Shown: positions 34,398 to 43,512, counted from the stretch's first letter. The stretch is 64,000 nucleotides of DNA from Acidicapsa dinghuensis (GCF_025685685.1 NZ_JAGSYH010000004.1:558001-622000), one strand, 5' to 3'. The notes: generated by a model from the letters alone, not told the origin. A program made the numbers and translations.

Positions 34398-35182
34398 GAT
34401 ACTTCAAGGGCTTCATCGACATCTCGAACGAGCGAGATCTGCCCGTCTTGATTCATATCCGGAATGCGCGCGCGATCTCTTTCCGGCAGCTGAGGCTGCT
34501 TTTGCTCCTTGAAGGAATCGAGAAGACGCGCCGCAGCGCCGACTGGCGTGTCACTCGGCTGCAGCATCATGGCCTTGTCGAACGGATCGAAGAAGACGGT
34601 TTTCTCGGCGAGCCGTTCTTCGTGATCACTCCGAATGGGCTGCGGGTCCTCGAGTCGCGCGGGCATTCTCTCGTGTCCCTGCCCTCTTCTGCCGAACAGA
34701 TCCTCCACCATTCCCAGGTGCCGCACGCAATCGAACTGGTGCGAATTCGTCTTGCGCTCGCGCAGCACGGCATCCTCCGGTCGTGGCTCAGCGAGTTGGA
34801 AGTGTCTTCCCGCAATACGGTTTTGCCCGCCGGGGAGTCGAAGGATTACGACGCAGTGGCCGAGATTGTTGTCGACGGGCAATTGCGTGCAGTGGGCATT
34901 GAATACGAGCGAACGCCGAAGGGCGCAACCCGGTATAGGGAGATTCGGCAGATGCTCGACCGCGACAAGACCGTCGATGTTGCGCTCTATCTGGCATCGG
35001 ATCGCAATGTGCTGTACCTGCTGGCCGACGAAATGCGCACGGCGAAGAAGAGAGTGGGTATTGCACTGAGCGAATCCTTTCGACAGAATCCACTCGATGC
35101 GAACACGCTTTTGAGCGGCGAAGAATCCGAAGTTGTGCCGTTCAGAATGATTTTTGCCGTTCCCGCCGTTCGCAATTCGTAG
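34394..35182 (+). CDS. Replication-relaxation family protein (possible relaxosome component)
   Basis: A 262-residue protein with an N-terminal winged helix (RNARAISFRQLRLLLLLEGIEK, then RVTRLQHHGLVERI, about 24-75). It has a C-terminal alpha/beta region with HAIELVRIRLALAQHG, KDYDAVAEIVVDGQLRAVGIEYERTPK and RYREIRQML. This matches the replication-relaxation proteins of plasmids and conjugative elements, which combine winged helices with a restriction-endonuclease-like domain. The D...E.E.ER pattern at about 152-176 could be the metal site. No classical HUH relaxase is recognisable in the window, so this is the best candidate for initiating DNA processing. It ends the operon. Confidence 0.62.
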   Translation: MRYFKGFIDISNERDLPVLIHIRNARAISFRQLRLLLLLEGIEKTRRSADWRVTRLQHHGLVERIEEDGFLGEPFFVITPNGLRVLESRGHSLVSLPSSAEQILHHSQVPHAIELVRIRLALAQHGILRSWLSELEVSSRNTVLPAGESKDYDAVAEIVVDGQLRAVGIEYERTPKGATRYREIRQMLDRDKTVDVALYLASDRNVLYLLADEMRTAKKRVGIALSESFRQNPLDANTLLSGEESEVVPFRMIFAVPAVRNS

Positions 35183-35693
35183 AGCATCTTCGCTCCAGTG
35201 GCTGCACGGTGTCTCATCTCGATTGACTTCCCATTGCCTGCCAGCTTCTTCCCATTGAGCGGAAACGACTCCCGCCATCTCTTGTTCTTGCAAGAACATA
35301 CATTCTGACTACCCGTTGTTTTTGGAGGCTTTGGAACACAAGGCCATTGAGAGGAAGGGCTGGCCGTGATGGTGCGGTAACCGTGTGCGGGTTGGCGCGG
35401 CGATCACGCTCCATTAGAGAAACACCCTAACCCACCTGCGACGTGTCTTGAAGTTCGGCACTCCAGACCACGACTCCAGGGACCCGCAGCACAGCACTCT
35501 ACTGCACAAATCTCTATTCAAACCCTATCGAGAAGCCGCACGGATGACCTCTCGCAAGCAGGGGCCAGCGGCGAAGCTGCCGAACATTACTCCTCACCGA
35601 ACCTCGAAATAATTCGAAGTCTCATCGCTACACCGCCGATCTGCAACAATCTACCGCCCGTTAACCGCACACAACAGTCCCAGGAGAACACCT
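35183..35693. other. 510-base non-coding region with a perfect palindrome
   Basis: No convincing gene. It contains a 16-bp perfect palindrome, TGTTCTTGCAAGAACA (35283-35298), and a smaller inverted repeat TCGAA-ATAA-TTCGA around 35608. It lies between the putative DNA-processing gene and the next operon, a usual place for an origin of transfer or an operator. I found no known nic-site consensus. Confidence 0.5.
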
Positions 35694-35987
35694 ATGCCTA
35701 GCAACATTGCTCGGCCTTCCATGCACCTTCAGACCGCGTCCCGGCTTACCAAACTTGCCGTTGTCCGGCTTGCCACCACTCTGGGACTCACCGTCTTCGA
35801 CTGGTACGGGTTCCGATTGATGCGCGAGCCGGACGTCGCTCCGTACCTCAACCACCTTGAACGCGCACTGCTGCCGGTCCTGTTAGCCGGCGCGCTCACA
35901 ACCCTTTTGCATCTCTGGGTCCTTACGTTTCGCGCATTCCGTGAGGCCATTCGGATCCGTCATCTCAACGAACCACCTTGCACCTAA
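35694..35987 (+). CDS. Small membrane-associated hypothetical protein
   Basis: A 97-residue protein preceded by AGGAG. Two moderately hydrophobic stretches (AVVRLATTLGLTVFDWYGF and ALLPVLLAGALTTLLHLWVLTF) could be membrane helices, and the C-terminus is basic (RAFREAIRIRHL). Its leader CCAGGAGAACACCTATG closely matches that of the pilin gene at 17328. I recognise no family. Confidence 0.55.
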   Translation: MPSNIARPSMHLQTASRLTKLAVVRLATTLGLTVFDWYGFRLMREPDVAPYLNHLERALLPVLLAGALTTLLHLWVLTFRAFREAIRIRHLNEPPCT

Positions 35988-36001
35988 GGAAAGGAGTTTC
36001 T

Positions 36002-36364
36002 ATGAACGGTCCATTCGGAACGCTGTCAGCCCACCACTTACTCAACTGGCGCCACGCTATCGGCCACAACATCGAGCAAACTGTTAGCGCATTTCTCACA
36101 ACCGGAGAGGCAGTACTCTCCCGCCTCATCCAGGGACCGCGGGGAGCAATGATCCTCTCCATGGTTCCGGGCGATGCGGAATCGGGCGCGATCTACGTCT
36201 ATGATCGGCAATCCGGTGACATGTTCATGCTCTCCTTCGACGACATCTACGACGACCGGTTCAGCGCCGAAGCGTTCGACTTGACCTTCAAAATGTACGA
36301 CCTGTTCCGATTTGTCGATCGCCCCGAACTGCTGATCGAGGAGCGGGAACTGGCCGAGGCCTGA
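36002..36364 (+). CDS. Hypothetical protein
   Basis: A 120-residue soluble protein. AAAGGAG is placed five bases before the ATG at 36002; an upstream in-frame start at 35978 would overlap the previous gene. The sequence alternates strand and helix, and is acidic in the C-terminal half (DDIYDDRFSAEAFDLTFKMYD). It lies 14 bases after the preceding small gene and 136 bases before the primase gene. No family recognised. Confidence 0.6.
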   Translation: MNGPFGTLSAHHLLNWRHAIGHNIEQTVSAFLTTGEAVLSRLIQGPRGAMILSMVPGDAESGAIYVYDRQSGDMFMLSFDDIYDDRFSAEAFDLTFKMYDLFRFVDRPELLIEERELAEA

Positions 36365-36444
36365 GCCGATCTCACCGCATGTCCGCCGGTCTGTAGCCAA
36401 CAACGGCCCCTCCCGAGGCGTGCAAACTACAAAATTCGCACGAA

Positions 36445-36473
36445 TTTGACCGAGTTTTGGAAGCGGGTTACAA
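36445..36473 (+). promoter_or_regulatory. Promoter-like element, shared motif copy 3
   Basis: TTTGACCGAGTTTTG at 36445-36459 is the third copy of the shared motif. The -35 TTTGAC is followed, after 17 bases, by TTACAA as -10. The primase ATG at 36501 lies 27 bases after this -10. This is the best promoter of the three and supports reading all of them as promoters. Confidence 0.6.
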
Positions 36474-36500
36474 ACACTGCCGGAATCGGGAGGGACCGCC

Positions 36501-37472
36501 ATGTACGAACACTTCTGCGTTAGCCGCGAAACGGCTCGAGAGTACATCCAGCTCTTCGTGAACCGCTTGGCGTACGGGATGCAGTTCATACGTCCGGCAG
36601 CCGACGGCAGCTTCCCTTACTTTCTCGCGAAGGATAAAACCACGGACGAACCTAAGCCACTCAATGCCGATGTTATTCGGATGCATCTAAACGGCGACAT
36701 CACTATCAATCTGTTTTCCATCAACCCGGTGACCCAGCGTACAAAGTGGGTCGCCATCGATGCGGATTTCGACGGCGCAATTGAGGCACTTTCCAGGTTG
36801 CAGTGGGAACTGAAGCAGGACGGCGTCGAAGCGGCCCTAGAACAGTCCCGGCGCGGTGGCCACCTTTGGATATTTGGGCATTCGCCACTGTTGGCTTCCG
36901 AGGCGCGCATCTATATATACAATCTCGCCCTGCGTCTCGGCGTTCCGATCGTTGGTGCGGGTCTTAAACGGGGCATCGAAGTCTTTCCCAAACAGGATCG
37001 CCTTGAAGATGGCGAGTACGGGAACGCCATCCGCGCACCGATGGGCGTGCATCGGAAGTCTAACCGGCGTTACTGGTTTTATGAGTCGGCTCCGAATCCG
37101 GAAGCGCAGATCGACTACATCCGTGGCCTCAAGAAGCTGACAGAAGTCGAACTTCAAACGTTCATCCAAGGGATGACGCTGCCTGAGGCGTACTTGCCGC
37201 CGAAGCGTGAGCCATACATTCCCCCGGTCCTCCCACCCGGATACAAGGAGTTCCGGATTCTCGAACATGTCCAGATCAACACGCGCGAACGCGATCCCAA
37301 GAACTGGGTTGCACGCTGTCCATCGTGCGCAAGTGCGGGCCGGGACCGCCACGGCGACAATCTCAAAATCCTGAAATCCAATCCGCTCGTTTACAAGTGC
37401 TTCGCCGGTTGCCGCAAAGAAGACATCCGCGAAGCACTCGGCAGACCCATCCGTCGCCGCCACACGGCATAG
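36501..37472 (+). CDS. Archaeo-eukaryotic type primase (TOTE-like) with C-terminal zinc finger
   Basis: A 323-residue protein. The AEP active site is visible: WVAIDADFDG with D87 and D89 as metal ligands, SRRGGHLWIFG as the second conserved strand, and a GIEVFPKQD...GNAIRAPMGVH motif that carries the nucleotide-binding basic and histidine residues. This is the pattern of primases from TOTE-type and mobile-element systems. The C-terminus has a zinc ribbon: CPSC at 273-276 and KCFAGC near 302, with an intervening HGDN as in DnaG-like CHC2 fingers. It probably primes replication or second-strand synthesis after transfer. GGGAGGG precedes the ATG, and promoter copy 3 lies just upstream. Confidence 0.78.
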   Translation: MYEHFCVSRETAREYIQLFVNRLAYGMQFIRPAADGSFPYFLAKDKTTDEPKPLNADVIRMHLNGDITINLFSINPVTQRTKWVAIDADFDGAIEALSRLQWELKQDGVEAALEQSRRGGHLWIFGHSPLLASEARIYIYNLALRLGVPIVGAGLKRGIEVFPKQDRLEDGEYGNAIRAPMGVHRKSNRRYWFYESAPNPEAQIDYIRGLKKLTEVELQTFIQGMTLPEAYLPPKREPYIPPVLPPGYKEFRILEHVQINTRERDPKNWVARCPSCASAGRDRHGDNLKILKSNPLVYKCFAGCRKEDIREALGRPIRRRHTA

Positions 37473-37484
37473 GGAGCGATGCGT

Positions 37485-38162
37485 ATGACACCCAATCGTT
37501 CGCATAAGAATCCGCCGAAGGACCTGCATGCAGCCGCCAACGAGCGGCTGGGGCGGCATGGGCTCTCGCTCCCGCAAGCCATACTGCGAGCTTTCGAGAA
37601 GAACGGGATCTACTGTTTCCCTGGAGTCTCGGTCGAGCACCAGCATCTCGCCCACCGGTTTGTTCTCAAGGGCACCGAATCCGGCGGAGCGGTCGAGGGT
37701 ATGGGACGCTACTGCGGCTACCTCAATAAGGGTGGTCAGCCGATCCCGTGGCTGCAGCCACTCGACTCATTCGGCGGCAGTGGACGGCACGCCATTGTCA
37801 TCGCGGCCGAACTTGTTCGAATCGAAATGCTGCGGATTGAGCGCACCTATGAGCTACTAATCTCGCGCCATGCTCTCGAGCCATCGAACGGCGCCACCCG
37901 CCCTCACCTACGCTCGACGGTTCTCTTCCGGGGCAAGGCAGGAACGCTGTCGCCAGAACTCCTCGCGGGCGGCGGACAATCAGGGCGCGACGTGCAGCCG
38001 ACTTTCTATACCGTAGCGGGCGAGTTGCAATTGGCTCCATCGGAATTCCATAAGGCAATTTGCGCCATAACCGCAGCGGTTTCGTGTATTCGCTGCAAGC
38101 ACACCCACATTGCAGTTCGTCCGAAGACCGCAACTTCCGGCCCCGCTGATCAAAGCTCCTGA
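37485..38162 (+). CDS. Hypothetical protein after the primase
   Basis: A 225-residue soluble protein. The second ATG (37485) is eight bases from AGGGAG and is preferred; the first (37479) is only two bases away. It starts with a basic segment, then AANERLGRHGLSLPQAILRAFEKNG (helical), and has small beta motifs with Gly-rich turns. CIRCKH near the C-terminus has two cysteines and a histidine. Twelve bases separate it from the primase stop, so it is in the same operon. No family recognised. Confidence 0.55.
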   Translation: MTPNRSHKNPPKDLHAAANERLGRHGLSLPQAILRAFEKNGIYCFPGVSVEHQHLAHRFVLKGTESGGAVEGMGRYCGYLNKGGQPIPWLQPLDSFGGSGRHAIVIAAELVRIEMLRIERTYELLISRHALEPSNGATRPHLRSTVLFRGKAGTLSPELLAGGGQSGRDVQPTFYTVAGELQLAPSEFHKAICAITAAVSCIRCKHTHIAVRPKTATSGPADQSS

Positions 38163-38216
38163 CGCAGCCATACATCAAGAACATTGCGGCCTGACAGCGA
38201 AGAGGGGAGAGACTCT

Positions 38217-38702
38217 ATGTCGCAACACATCCTGTCGACGACAGCAAGCCGTGGACGCGAGGTCACCGTCACATTGGGGTATGACCGACCGTTGGATTAT
38301 GTCTTCTGCACGGTCATGGACGCAGACGGCGACGTTATCTATTCAAACCTGGATGACGAGATGGCCGGAACAGACCTTCAGGATGTCGACTACTTCAGAC
38401 CAGTGCTGCGGCAACTTGGTATCGACGCTCCTGACGTAATGTTCACCGAAGTGAAGTCGGATCAGGCGCAGCGTGTCGGCAACCGAGTGGAGCACTACAC
38501 AGTCGAGCCGGCACGCGATAGAGTTCATAGCCCGAGCACTCGCCTCATGACTGTGGTAAGGCGAGCCATGATGAGAATCCACTCCCGCACGGAGACGAAT
38601 GAAAGCGCAACGGAGGGGCCGGAGATACTCGACCTCCTCGAGGTGATCGGAGACGCCGCCGCCGAAGAACCGGAATTTTGCTCCCGGTCCTACTGGAGAT
38701 GA
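38217..38702 (+). CDS. Hypothetical protein, possible recoded or broken end
   Basis: A 161-residue protein starting MSQHILST after GGGGAGAG. It has a beta-rich N-terminus (VTVTLGYDRPLDYVFCTVMDADGD) that resembles small plasmid-borne DUF proteins, and a helical, acidic C-terminus. After the TGA stop at 38700 the same frame stays open for 48 more codons to a TAG at 38847, with ordinary-looking residues (KLGYANIRFSMGEYDSSG). That may be a separate tiny gene, a former extension or chance. No family recognised. Confidence 0.55.
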   Translation: MSQHILSTTASRGREVTVTLGYDRPLDYVFCTVMDADGDVIYSNLDDEMAGTDLQDVDYFRPVLRQLGIDAPDVMFTEVKSDQAQRVGNRVEHYTVEPARDRVHSPSTRLMTVVRRAMMRIHSRTETNESATEGPEILDLLEVIGDAAAEEPEFCSRSYWR

Positions 38703-38864
38703 GAAGACGAAACGGCAACGCCATTGCTTGAAAAACTCGGATACGCCAACATTCGCTTTTCTATGGGTGAATACGATTCATCCGGACCGCTCACGCGGGT
38801 CGTAACGGCGGAGAAGAACGGAATTTTCTATCGATTCATTTACGGGTAGCTTCGGAGACCGAAT

Positions 38865-39104
38865 ATGGAGCCTATTGTTGCAGTCAACGTACCGGACTGG
38901 AAGCCACTGGAGTCGGTGCTTTCGTCCGAAAAATGCGCCGAGTTCATGTATGTGGGGAGGTCCGGCCAGATCATTCTGTACAAGCACTCGCGCACCCGTC
39001 GATACCTCAATATCGATCGGATCACGGGACGCTTCTATCGATATGACGAGAAGGGGATGTCTGAGATCGGACGCGACGTAGCGCTCGAGCACGTTTACAG
39101 TTGA
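38865..39104 (+). CDS. Small hypothetical protein
   Basis: A 79-residue protein with GGAG eight bases before the ATG. It is compact, alternating strands and turns (AEFMYVGRSGQIILYKHSR, RYLNIDRITGRFYRYDEKG), and looks like a small beta domain of the KTSC/BON-free type; no confident family. It is separated by 337 bases from ssb. Confidence 0.5.
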   Translation: MEPIVAVNVPDWKPLESVLSSEKCAEFMYVGRSGQIILYKHSRTRRYLNIDRITGRFYRYDEKGMSEIGRDVALEHVYS

Positions 39105-39441
39105 CCGATCTGAGTGGAACGCCTTCAGGCCGACGCACTGCTGCTCGCGGCCATTTGTGAGCAGTCCGCCCTGCAACGCGTTCACATGATTGTGCGGCGA
39201 TCGCTGCGCGCCAGTTGATTACATAAATGCCCCGTGCACAAGGACAACGTTCCCCGAAAAGCGCACTACGGATGAGAGCTTCGTTACTGATTGAACTGGT
39301 GCAACAGGCTTTGTTGTACTGCTCAGCCAGTTGTAGCTGTGCGCGAAGTCTACTCCATGCCGGGCAGATTCCTACGAGCAGACCTGAATTTTCAAAAGCA
39401 GAGCCAGAGAAGTTATGCCATCCGACAAGAGGAGGAAAGAT
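39105..39441. other. Non-coding gap upstream of ssb
   Basis: About 340 bases with no convincing gene. It should contain the ssb promoter. I saw no long inverted repeat or copy of the shared TTTGAC motif. Confidence 0.4.
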
Positions 39442-39921
39442 ATGGGCAAGACGGTCAACAAGAGCATTCTTCTGGGCCATGTTGGCAAAGACCCGGAGAT
39501 TCACGTTTTGCAAGCCGACAACACTGTGGCGAACTTCACGCTCGCCACCAACGACATTTACCGGGACAGGATGGGCGAATCGCATGAAACCACCGAGTGG
39601 CACAACTTGGTGGCGTTTGGCAGGACGGCCGAAGTTGTGAGGGACTACGTCCAGAAGGGCTCTCGGATTTACGTTGAGGGAAAGCTCCGGACAAGATCCT
39701 GGGACGACCGAGAAACCGGACAGAAGAAGTACCGGACGGAGATCGTCATCCTGGATCTCACCCTCTTGTCGTTCAACAACGGCAACGAGAACGGAGCAGA
39801 CTACAGCAGCGAGAACGGGAATGGCGCAAGACAAGTGCGGCGATCCAACACACAGCAGCATCCCGGGCAGGACTACGCGTACTCAGAACAGGGCGGAGAC
39901 CCGAACGAAATACCATTCTGA
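39442..39921 (+). CDS. ssb: Single-stranded DNA-binding protein
   Basis: A 159-residue SSB. The OB fold spans about 1-110 and shows family landmarks: NKSILLGHVGKDPEI, VANFTLATNDIY, TEWHNLVAFGRTAE, YVQKGSRIYVEGKLRTRSW and YRTEIVILDLTLL. A Gly/Asn/Gln-rich linker leads to the acidic tip GDPNEIPF, the contact peptide for DNA-repair and replication partners. AGGAGG lies before the ATG at 39442. Elements often carry their own SSB for protection of incoming single strands. The Rad52-like gene follows, which supports a joint role in annealing. Confidence 0.95.
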   Translation: MGKTVNKSILLGHVGKDPEIHVLQADNTVANFTLATNDIYRDRMGESHETTEWHNLVAFGRTAEVVRDYVQKGSRIYVEGKLRTRSWDDRETGQKKYRTEIVILDLTLLSFNNGNENGADYSSENGNGARQVRRSNTQQHPGQDYAYSEQGGDPNEIPF

Positions 39922-40072
39922 GGACAGAAGCATTCTCCTGAGGCAATGCACTCGATACTGAATCCCCCCCGTCCAAGTTCGGCAGCCGGACAGCGCAACA
40001 ACGGGCCGTGCTACGAGACAGGCATTTCGACCAACTCCCCCGTGATCGACGTCAACCTCCAGGAGTAGACCC

Positions 40073-40981
40073 ATGAAGGGCAAAGAACGCCGGCTTGCCG
40101 CTGATCAGCGGGCGAAGCTGATCGAGAATCTCTGCGATCCGTTTCCTGTCTCCCTCATCCGATGGCTCGTAGTCGACAAGGCTGCTAACGGCGCCAAAGG
40201 CAAATTGTTCGCTTACGCCGACGCCCGCGCATACACGGATCGTCTGAACGATGTGGTTGGCGCAGCAAGTTGGAGCGAAAATTACTCCGTCAGCACACTC
40301 GATGGACTATCAAGAGTGCGCAACGGAGAAACGGCTCGAAGCGGTAAGGTCTTCGCAGCTTGTACGCTTTGGATCGATGGTCTGGGCACCCGATCCGGTA
40401 CTGGCGAACGCTGGGCAGATGACCCGAATGCAATGATGGAGGCCGACGCCCAGGCGCTTAAGCGTGCCTGCAGCCGGTTTGGGCTGGGCCGCTATCTCTA
40501 CGACCTCGGGCCATGCTGGGTTCCCCTTGACCGCGATGGACAACCGACCGTGGTGCCGGAACTCCCACAGTGGGCGTGGCCAAGGAGGGATCGTGTGTCG
40601 GGCGCTCCCGAACTCAAGGTGGTTCCGATTTCAACGAGCAGTCCCGCGCTTCTTAATATGGGGACGACCCGGAAGATCGAGAGTTTCAGGAGCACGCTCG
40701 GGGATGCGATTTATGCCGAGATTCTGATTAACGAAGGGCAATGTGATGTTGCCCGTGGGATCCGTACCCGTCTGCGCCAGCTTCAAGTGCTCCGAAAAAT
40801 GCAGACAGCGGCTGGCCTTGTACGGCGGGTCGGAGCATTGACCCGCCGACTCGGTACGGGCCAGTTAATGGCAGAGATGGAAGATCTCAACATTCGCACT
40901 GTCGCGGAAATCCCAAGCCTCGAGGTGCTGGCGCAATTGGTTCAGCATCTGGGAACCATCGCCGCACGACGAATCGCCTAG
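40073..40981 (+). CDS. Rad52/Rad22-like single-strand annealing protein
   Basis: A 302-residue protein. The N-terminal half has the Rad52-type pattern: a region reading AYADARAYTDRLNDVVGAASWS, then beta strands with a conserved Gly-Asp type turn, and ANAMMEADAQALKRACSRFGLGRYLYDL (here DPNAMMEADA...), the helix that closes the annealing domain. The C-terminal half is helical and variable. Such proteins coat single strands and anneal complementary ones. AGGAG precedes the ATG. Placement after ssb suggests a recombination pair, as in phage Red-like systems. Confidence 0.82.
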   Translation: MKGKERRLAADQRAKLIENLCDPFPVSLIRWLVVDKAANGAKGKLFAYADARAYTDRLNDVVGAASWSENYSVSTLDGLSRVRNGETARSGKVFAACTLWIDGLGTRSGTGERWADDPNAMMEADAQALKRACSRFGLGRYLYDLGPCWVPLDRDGQPTVVPELPQWAWPRRDRVSGAPELKVVPISTSSPALLNMGTTRKIESFRSTLGDAIYAEILINEGQCDVARGIRTRLRQLQVLRKMQTAAGLVRRVGALTRRLGTGQLMAEMEDLNIRTVAEIPSLEVLAQLVQHLGTIAARRIA

Positions 40982-41018
40982 CGACGAGGCACGCAATTCT
41001 CTAACTCACGAGGTGATT

Positions 41019-41270
41019 ATGGCCAATGTTTACCGGTTCCATGCGGAGCCGAACTTTGTGACCATTCCCATCGAAGAAGCGATGTATTGCTCCAGATGCA
41101 ACGCGGTCAACAACTCGGCCAATGACAGCTGCGGTGGTTGCGGTGGCGAAACGCTTTCGAAAGTTATCGCTCCTACGAGCGATCCACCAGATGGACCGGA
41201 CTCAGGACCGGCGCCGGCACAGCCAGTTATTCCTACACCCGCCTTTGAGCATTTACTCCGGGCCGCCTGA
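41019..41270 (+). CDS. Small zinc-ribbon-like protein
   Basis: An 83-residue protein. MYCSRCNAV and DSCGGCGG provide two CxxC pairs about 15 residues apart, the shape of a zinc ribbon. The C-terminal third is Pro-rich and probably disordered. GAGG lies five bases before the ATG at 41019. It overlaps no other gene, and the Cdc48-like gene starts 34 bases later. It might be a nucleic acid or protein adaptor; no family is assigned. Confidence 0.6.
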   Translation: MANVYRFHAEPNFVTIPIEEAMYCSRCNAVNNSANDSCGGCGGETLSKVIAPTSDPPDGPDSGPAPAQPVIPTPAFEHLLRAA

Positions 41271-41304
41271 ATTGTTGCTCATCGGAAACACTGGGGAGGG
41301 TGCG

Positions 41305-43512
41305 ATGGAAACAGTAGCGCAGAACGCAATCGCCGATCCGTCCTACAATAGCTATGTCATCGCGGAGCCGGATGACATGAGCGCAGCACTTGACCAATAT
41401 TGGATCCAGCGGAAGGCCTCCCGCGTAGAGGCCGTCGAGCGCCTGGAGGCGCTTGCCGAGAATAACGAGGCCGGGCGCGTCTGGGAAATGTACTGCCGCC
41501 AGCGTCTCGGCTTTCTGACCAGGCTGATCCGAACTGGTGCGGAGGCCTTCGAGCAAGCACTCTTGACTGAGCTGCACTGGAACCGCGGTTTCGCTCGCGA
41601 CGCGCGTTCGCTTTTCCAGCGAGACGCCAGACTCGAAATCCGAATACCTCTCGGCCACAATCTGAGCCGTGTTGTACGCGTGCCTGGCGTCCACACTTCT
41701 TACGACGTTGTCGAGTACGGGGGATACGACACGGTTTCAGAACCTGGCAAGCCAGTCATTGCCGTGAATTGGAAGGGGCGGGACCTTGCACTGCTCCTGC
41801 CTTCCTTGGAGTTCGTGGAGTTAGATACGTTCGTGGTTAACGTAGATAAGGCAAGCTGGAACACAGCTGATATCCTTCCGCGCGCTTTCCTCTCCGTACT
41901 TCCGGAGGTCAGCGGCGACCTTCACGCTGCGGAACACGCTTTTGCCGCACTGCGTCGGACGTGGGAAGCCGCGGATCAGTTGGCGCTTGCCAGGAAGCAA
42001 CTTGAAGGAATCGACCGCTCCTCCGAACTCTGGGGGCGCGTCCATATTCCGGAGCACCAGAAGGTCGAACTACTCCGGCGGCTGGAACTGTTCGAGGATA
42101 GTGATCCGGCCGCACCACGTGGCTTGTTGCTCAAAGGTCCTTCCGGTACCGGGAAAACCTGGATCGCGCGCACGATTGCTGAGACTTTGAACTGCCACAT
42201 CCAGATTCTTTCGCTTCCTGACTTCAAGCGACCGAATCTTGGCGATAGTGCACAAGAGGTTCGTGCAAAGTGGAATGAATCTCGCAGTCACCAGCCATCG
42301 ATCATGTTCGTAGACGATTGCGAAGGCGTTCTCACGCGCCGTGGTGCAAATCAGGCAGACAAAATCAGCGAGGAAATCGTAGAGTCCTTCCTTCCTGAAT
42401 GGGATGGAGCGCGCGAACGCTCCCGAATTCTGTTGATTGGGGCAACAAACCGGCCCGATCTGTTGGACGATGCGATTGTCTCCCGCTTCGGGTGGGTGGT
42501 GGAAATTCAACTTCCCGACAGCGAGAACCGCAGCGAGATATTCGCCCAGGAAGTTCGAGCGCTTGGAGTGACCGCACGGCCTACTGCAGACATAGGAGCG
42601 CTGACACAGGGGATGAGTGGCCGCGATCTATTGAATCTCGCCGCGGCACTGTGCTCGGACCGTGCGTCCAATGATCCAACTGAGGAAGAAATTCGCAAAG
42701 CGGTCACCTCAATCCGAAGATTACGGAATAGCAGCGTCGACGAGCAGTTCACCTGGGAGAATCTTATCCTTGAGGACGCCATCCTCGAGCGTCTCAAGAT
42801 TCTATGCGCTCTGTTGAAGCGTGCGGACGATTGGAGCGCGCACGGAGTATCTGTCCCGAAGGGCCTCCTAATGATTGGCGAGCCGGGAACAGGAAAGGAA
42901 CGCGCCGCAAGAACCCTCGCACGAGAGGGTGGTTTGAATTTTCTAGCGCCCACCATCGCACAGTTGAAGGCCACAATCCTGGGCGGCAGCGCCAATGCGG
43001 TTCAGCAACTCTTCGAGCGCGGGCGCTCAATGGCTCCGGTCGTCATCTTCCTCAACAACCTCGCTAAGCTGACGCCGAAGCAATCATCGTACGAGCACAG
43101 AGATCGCCTCTCCGAGGAGATCGCTTCCCAAATCCAGCAGGAGATGAACTCATCACCAAATGCCAGTGGTCGCGTATTCCTCATCGGAACCACGCGCAAT
43201 GCCGATCTTGTCGATGAAGACGTCTTGAGTTGCTTCGACGAACAAATCGAGGTTCCATTGCCGAACGCCCAGTTGCGTGTACGCCTGCTGGCTGCCCTGC
43301 TTAGAGGCAAGAAGCTAGGCTTCTTGCTGGCGGACGGAGTTCTTACCTTGTCAAAAAGGTTCAATGATAGCAACTCCAGCGCGGGCGACCTCGCCCGATA
43401 CGTCCAGGCTGCGGAACAACGAGCGTTGACAAGGGCGATTCGAGATGGCGGACCGGAACATTTGCGGATCGATCTGGAAGACTTCGAGATCCTGTACGAC
43501 AGCCAGACCTAA
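41305..43512 (+). CDS. Cdc48/p97-like double AAA+ ATPase with a degraded second ATPase domain
   Basis: A 735-residue protein. A non-ATPase N-terminal region of about 240 residues is followed by two AAA+ modules. The first is intact: Walker A GPSGTGKT at 278-285, Walker B MFVDDCEG with D337/D338, sensor-1 LLIGATNRPDLLDDAIVSRF and arginine finger region. The second is degraded: its P-loop reads GEPGTGKE (525-532, E instead of T/S), and its Walker B reads IFLNN (581-585), with two asparagines where acidic residues are expected. Cdc48-type enzymes unfold or extract proteins. GGGAGGG precedes the ATG. The element also encodes a ubiquitin-like cassette, which makes a functional link conceivable. 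Confidence 0.78.
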   Translation: METVAQNAIADPSYNSYVIAEPDDMSAALDQYWIQRKASRVEAVERLEALAENNEAGRVWEMYCRQRLGFLTRLIRTGAEAFEQALLTELHWNRGFARDARSLFQRDARLEIRIPLGHNLSRVVRVPGVHTSYDVVEYGGYDTVSEPGKPVIAVNWKGRDLALLLPSLEFVELDTFVVNVDKASWNTADILPRAFLSVLPEVSGDLHAAEHAFAALRRTWEAADQLALARKQLEGIDRSSELWGRVHIPEHQKVELLRRLELFEDSDPAAPRGLLLKGPSGTGKTWIARTIAETLNCHIQILSLPDFKRPNLGDSAQEVRAKWNESRSHQPSIMFVDDCEGVLTRRGANQADKISEEIVESFLPEWDGARERSRILLIGATNRPDLLDDAIVSRFGWVVEIQLPDSENRSEIFAQEVRALGVTARPTADIGALTQGMSGRDLLNLAAALCSDRASNDPTEEEIRKAVTSIRRLRNSSVDEQFTWENLILEDAILERLKILCALLKRADDWSAHGVSVPKGLLMIGEPGTGKERAARTLAREGGLNFLAPTIAQLKATILGGSANAVQQLFERGRSMAPVVIFLNNLAKLTPKQSSYEHRDRLSEEIASQIQQEMNSSPNASGRVFLIGTTRNADLVDEDVLSCFDEQIEVPLPNAQLRVRLLAALLRGKKLGFLLADGVLTLSKRFNDSNSSAGDLARYVQAAEQRALTRAIRDGGPEHLRIDLEDFEILYDSQT

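Noticed and set aside
39227-39640. Reading frame upstream of and overlapping ssb
   Set aside because: Low-quality composition and almost half of it overlaps ssb in another frame.
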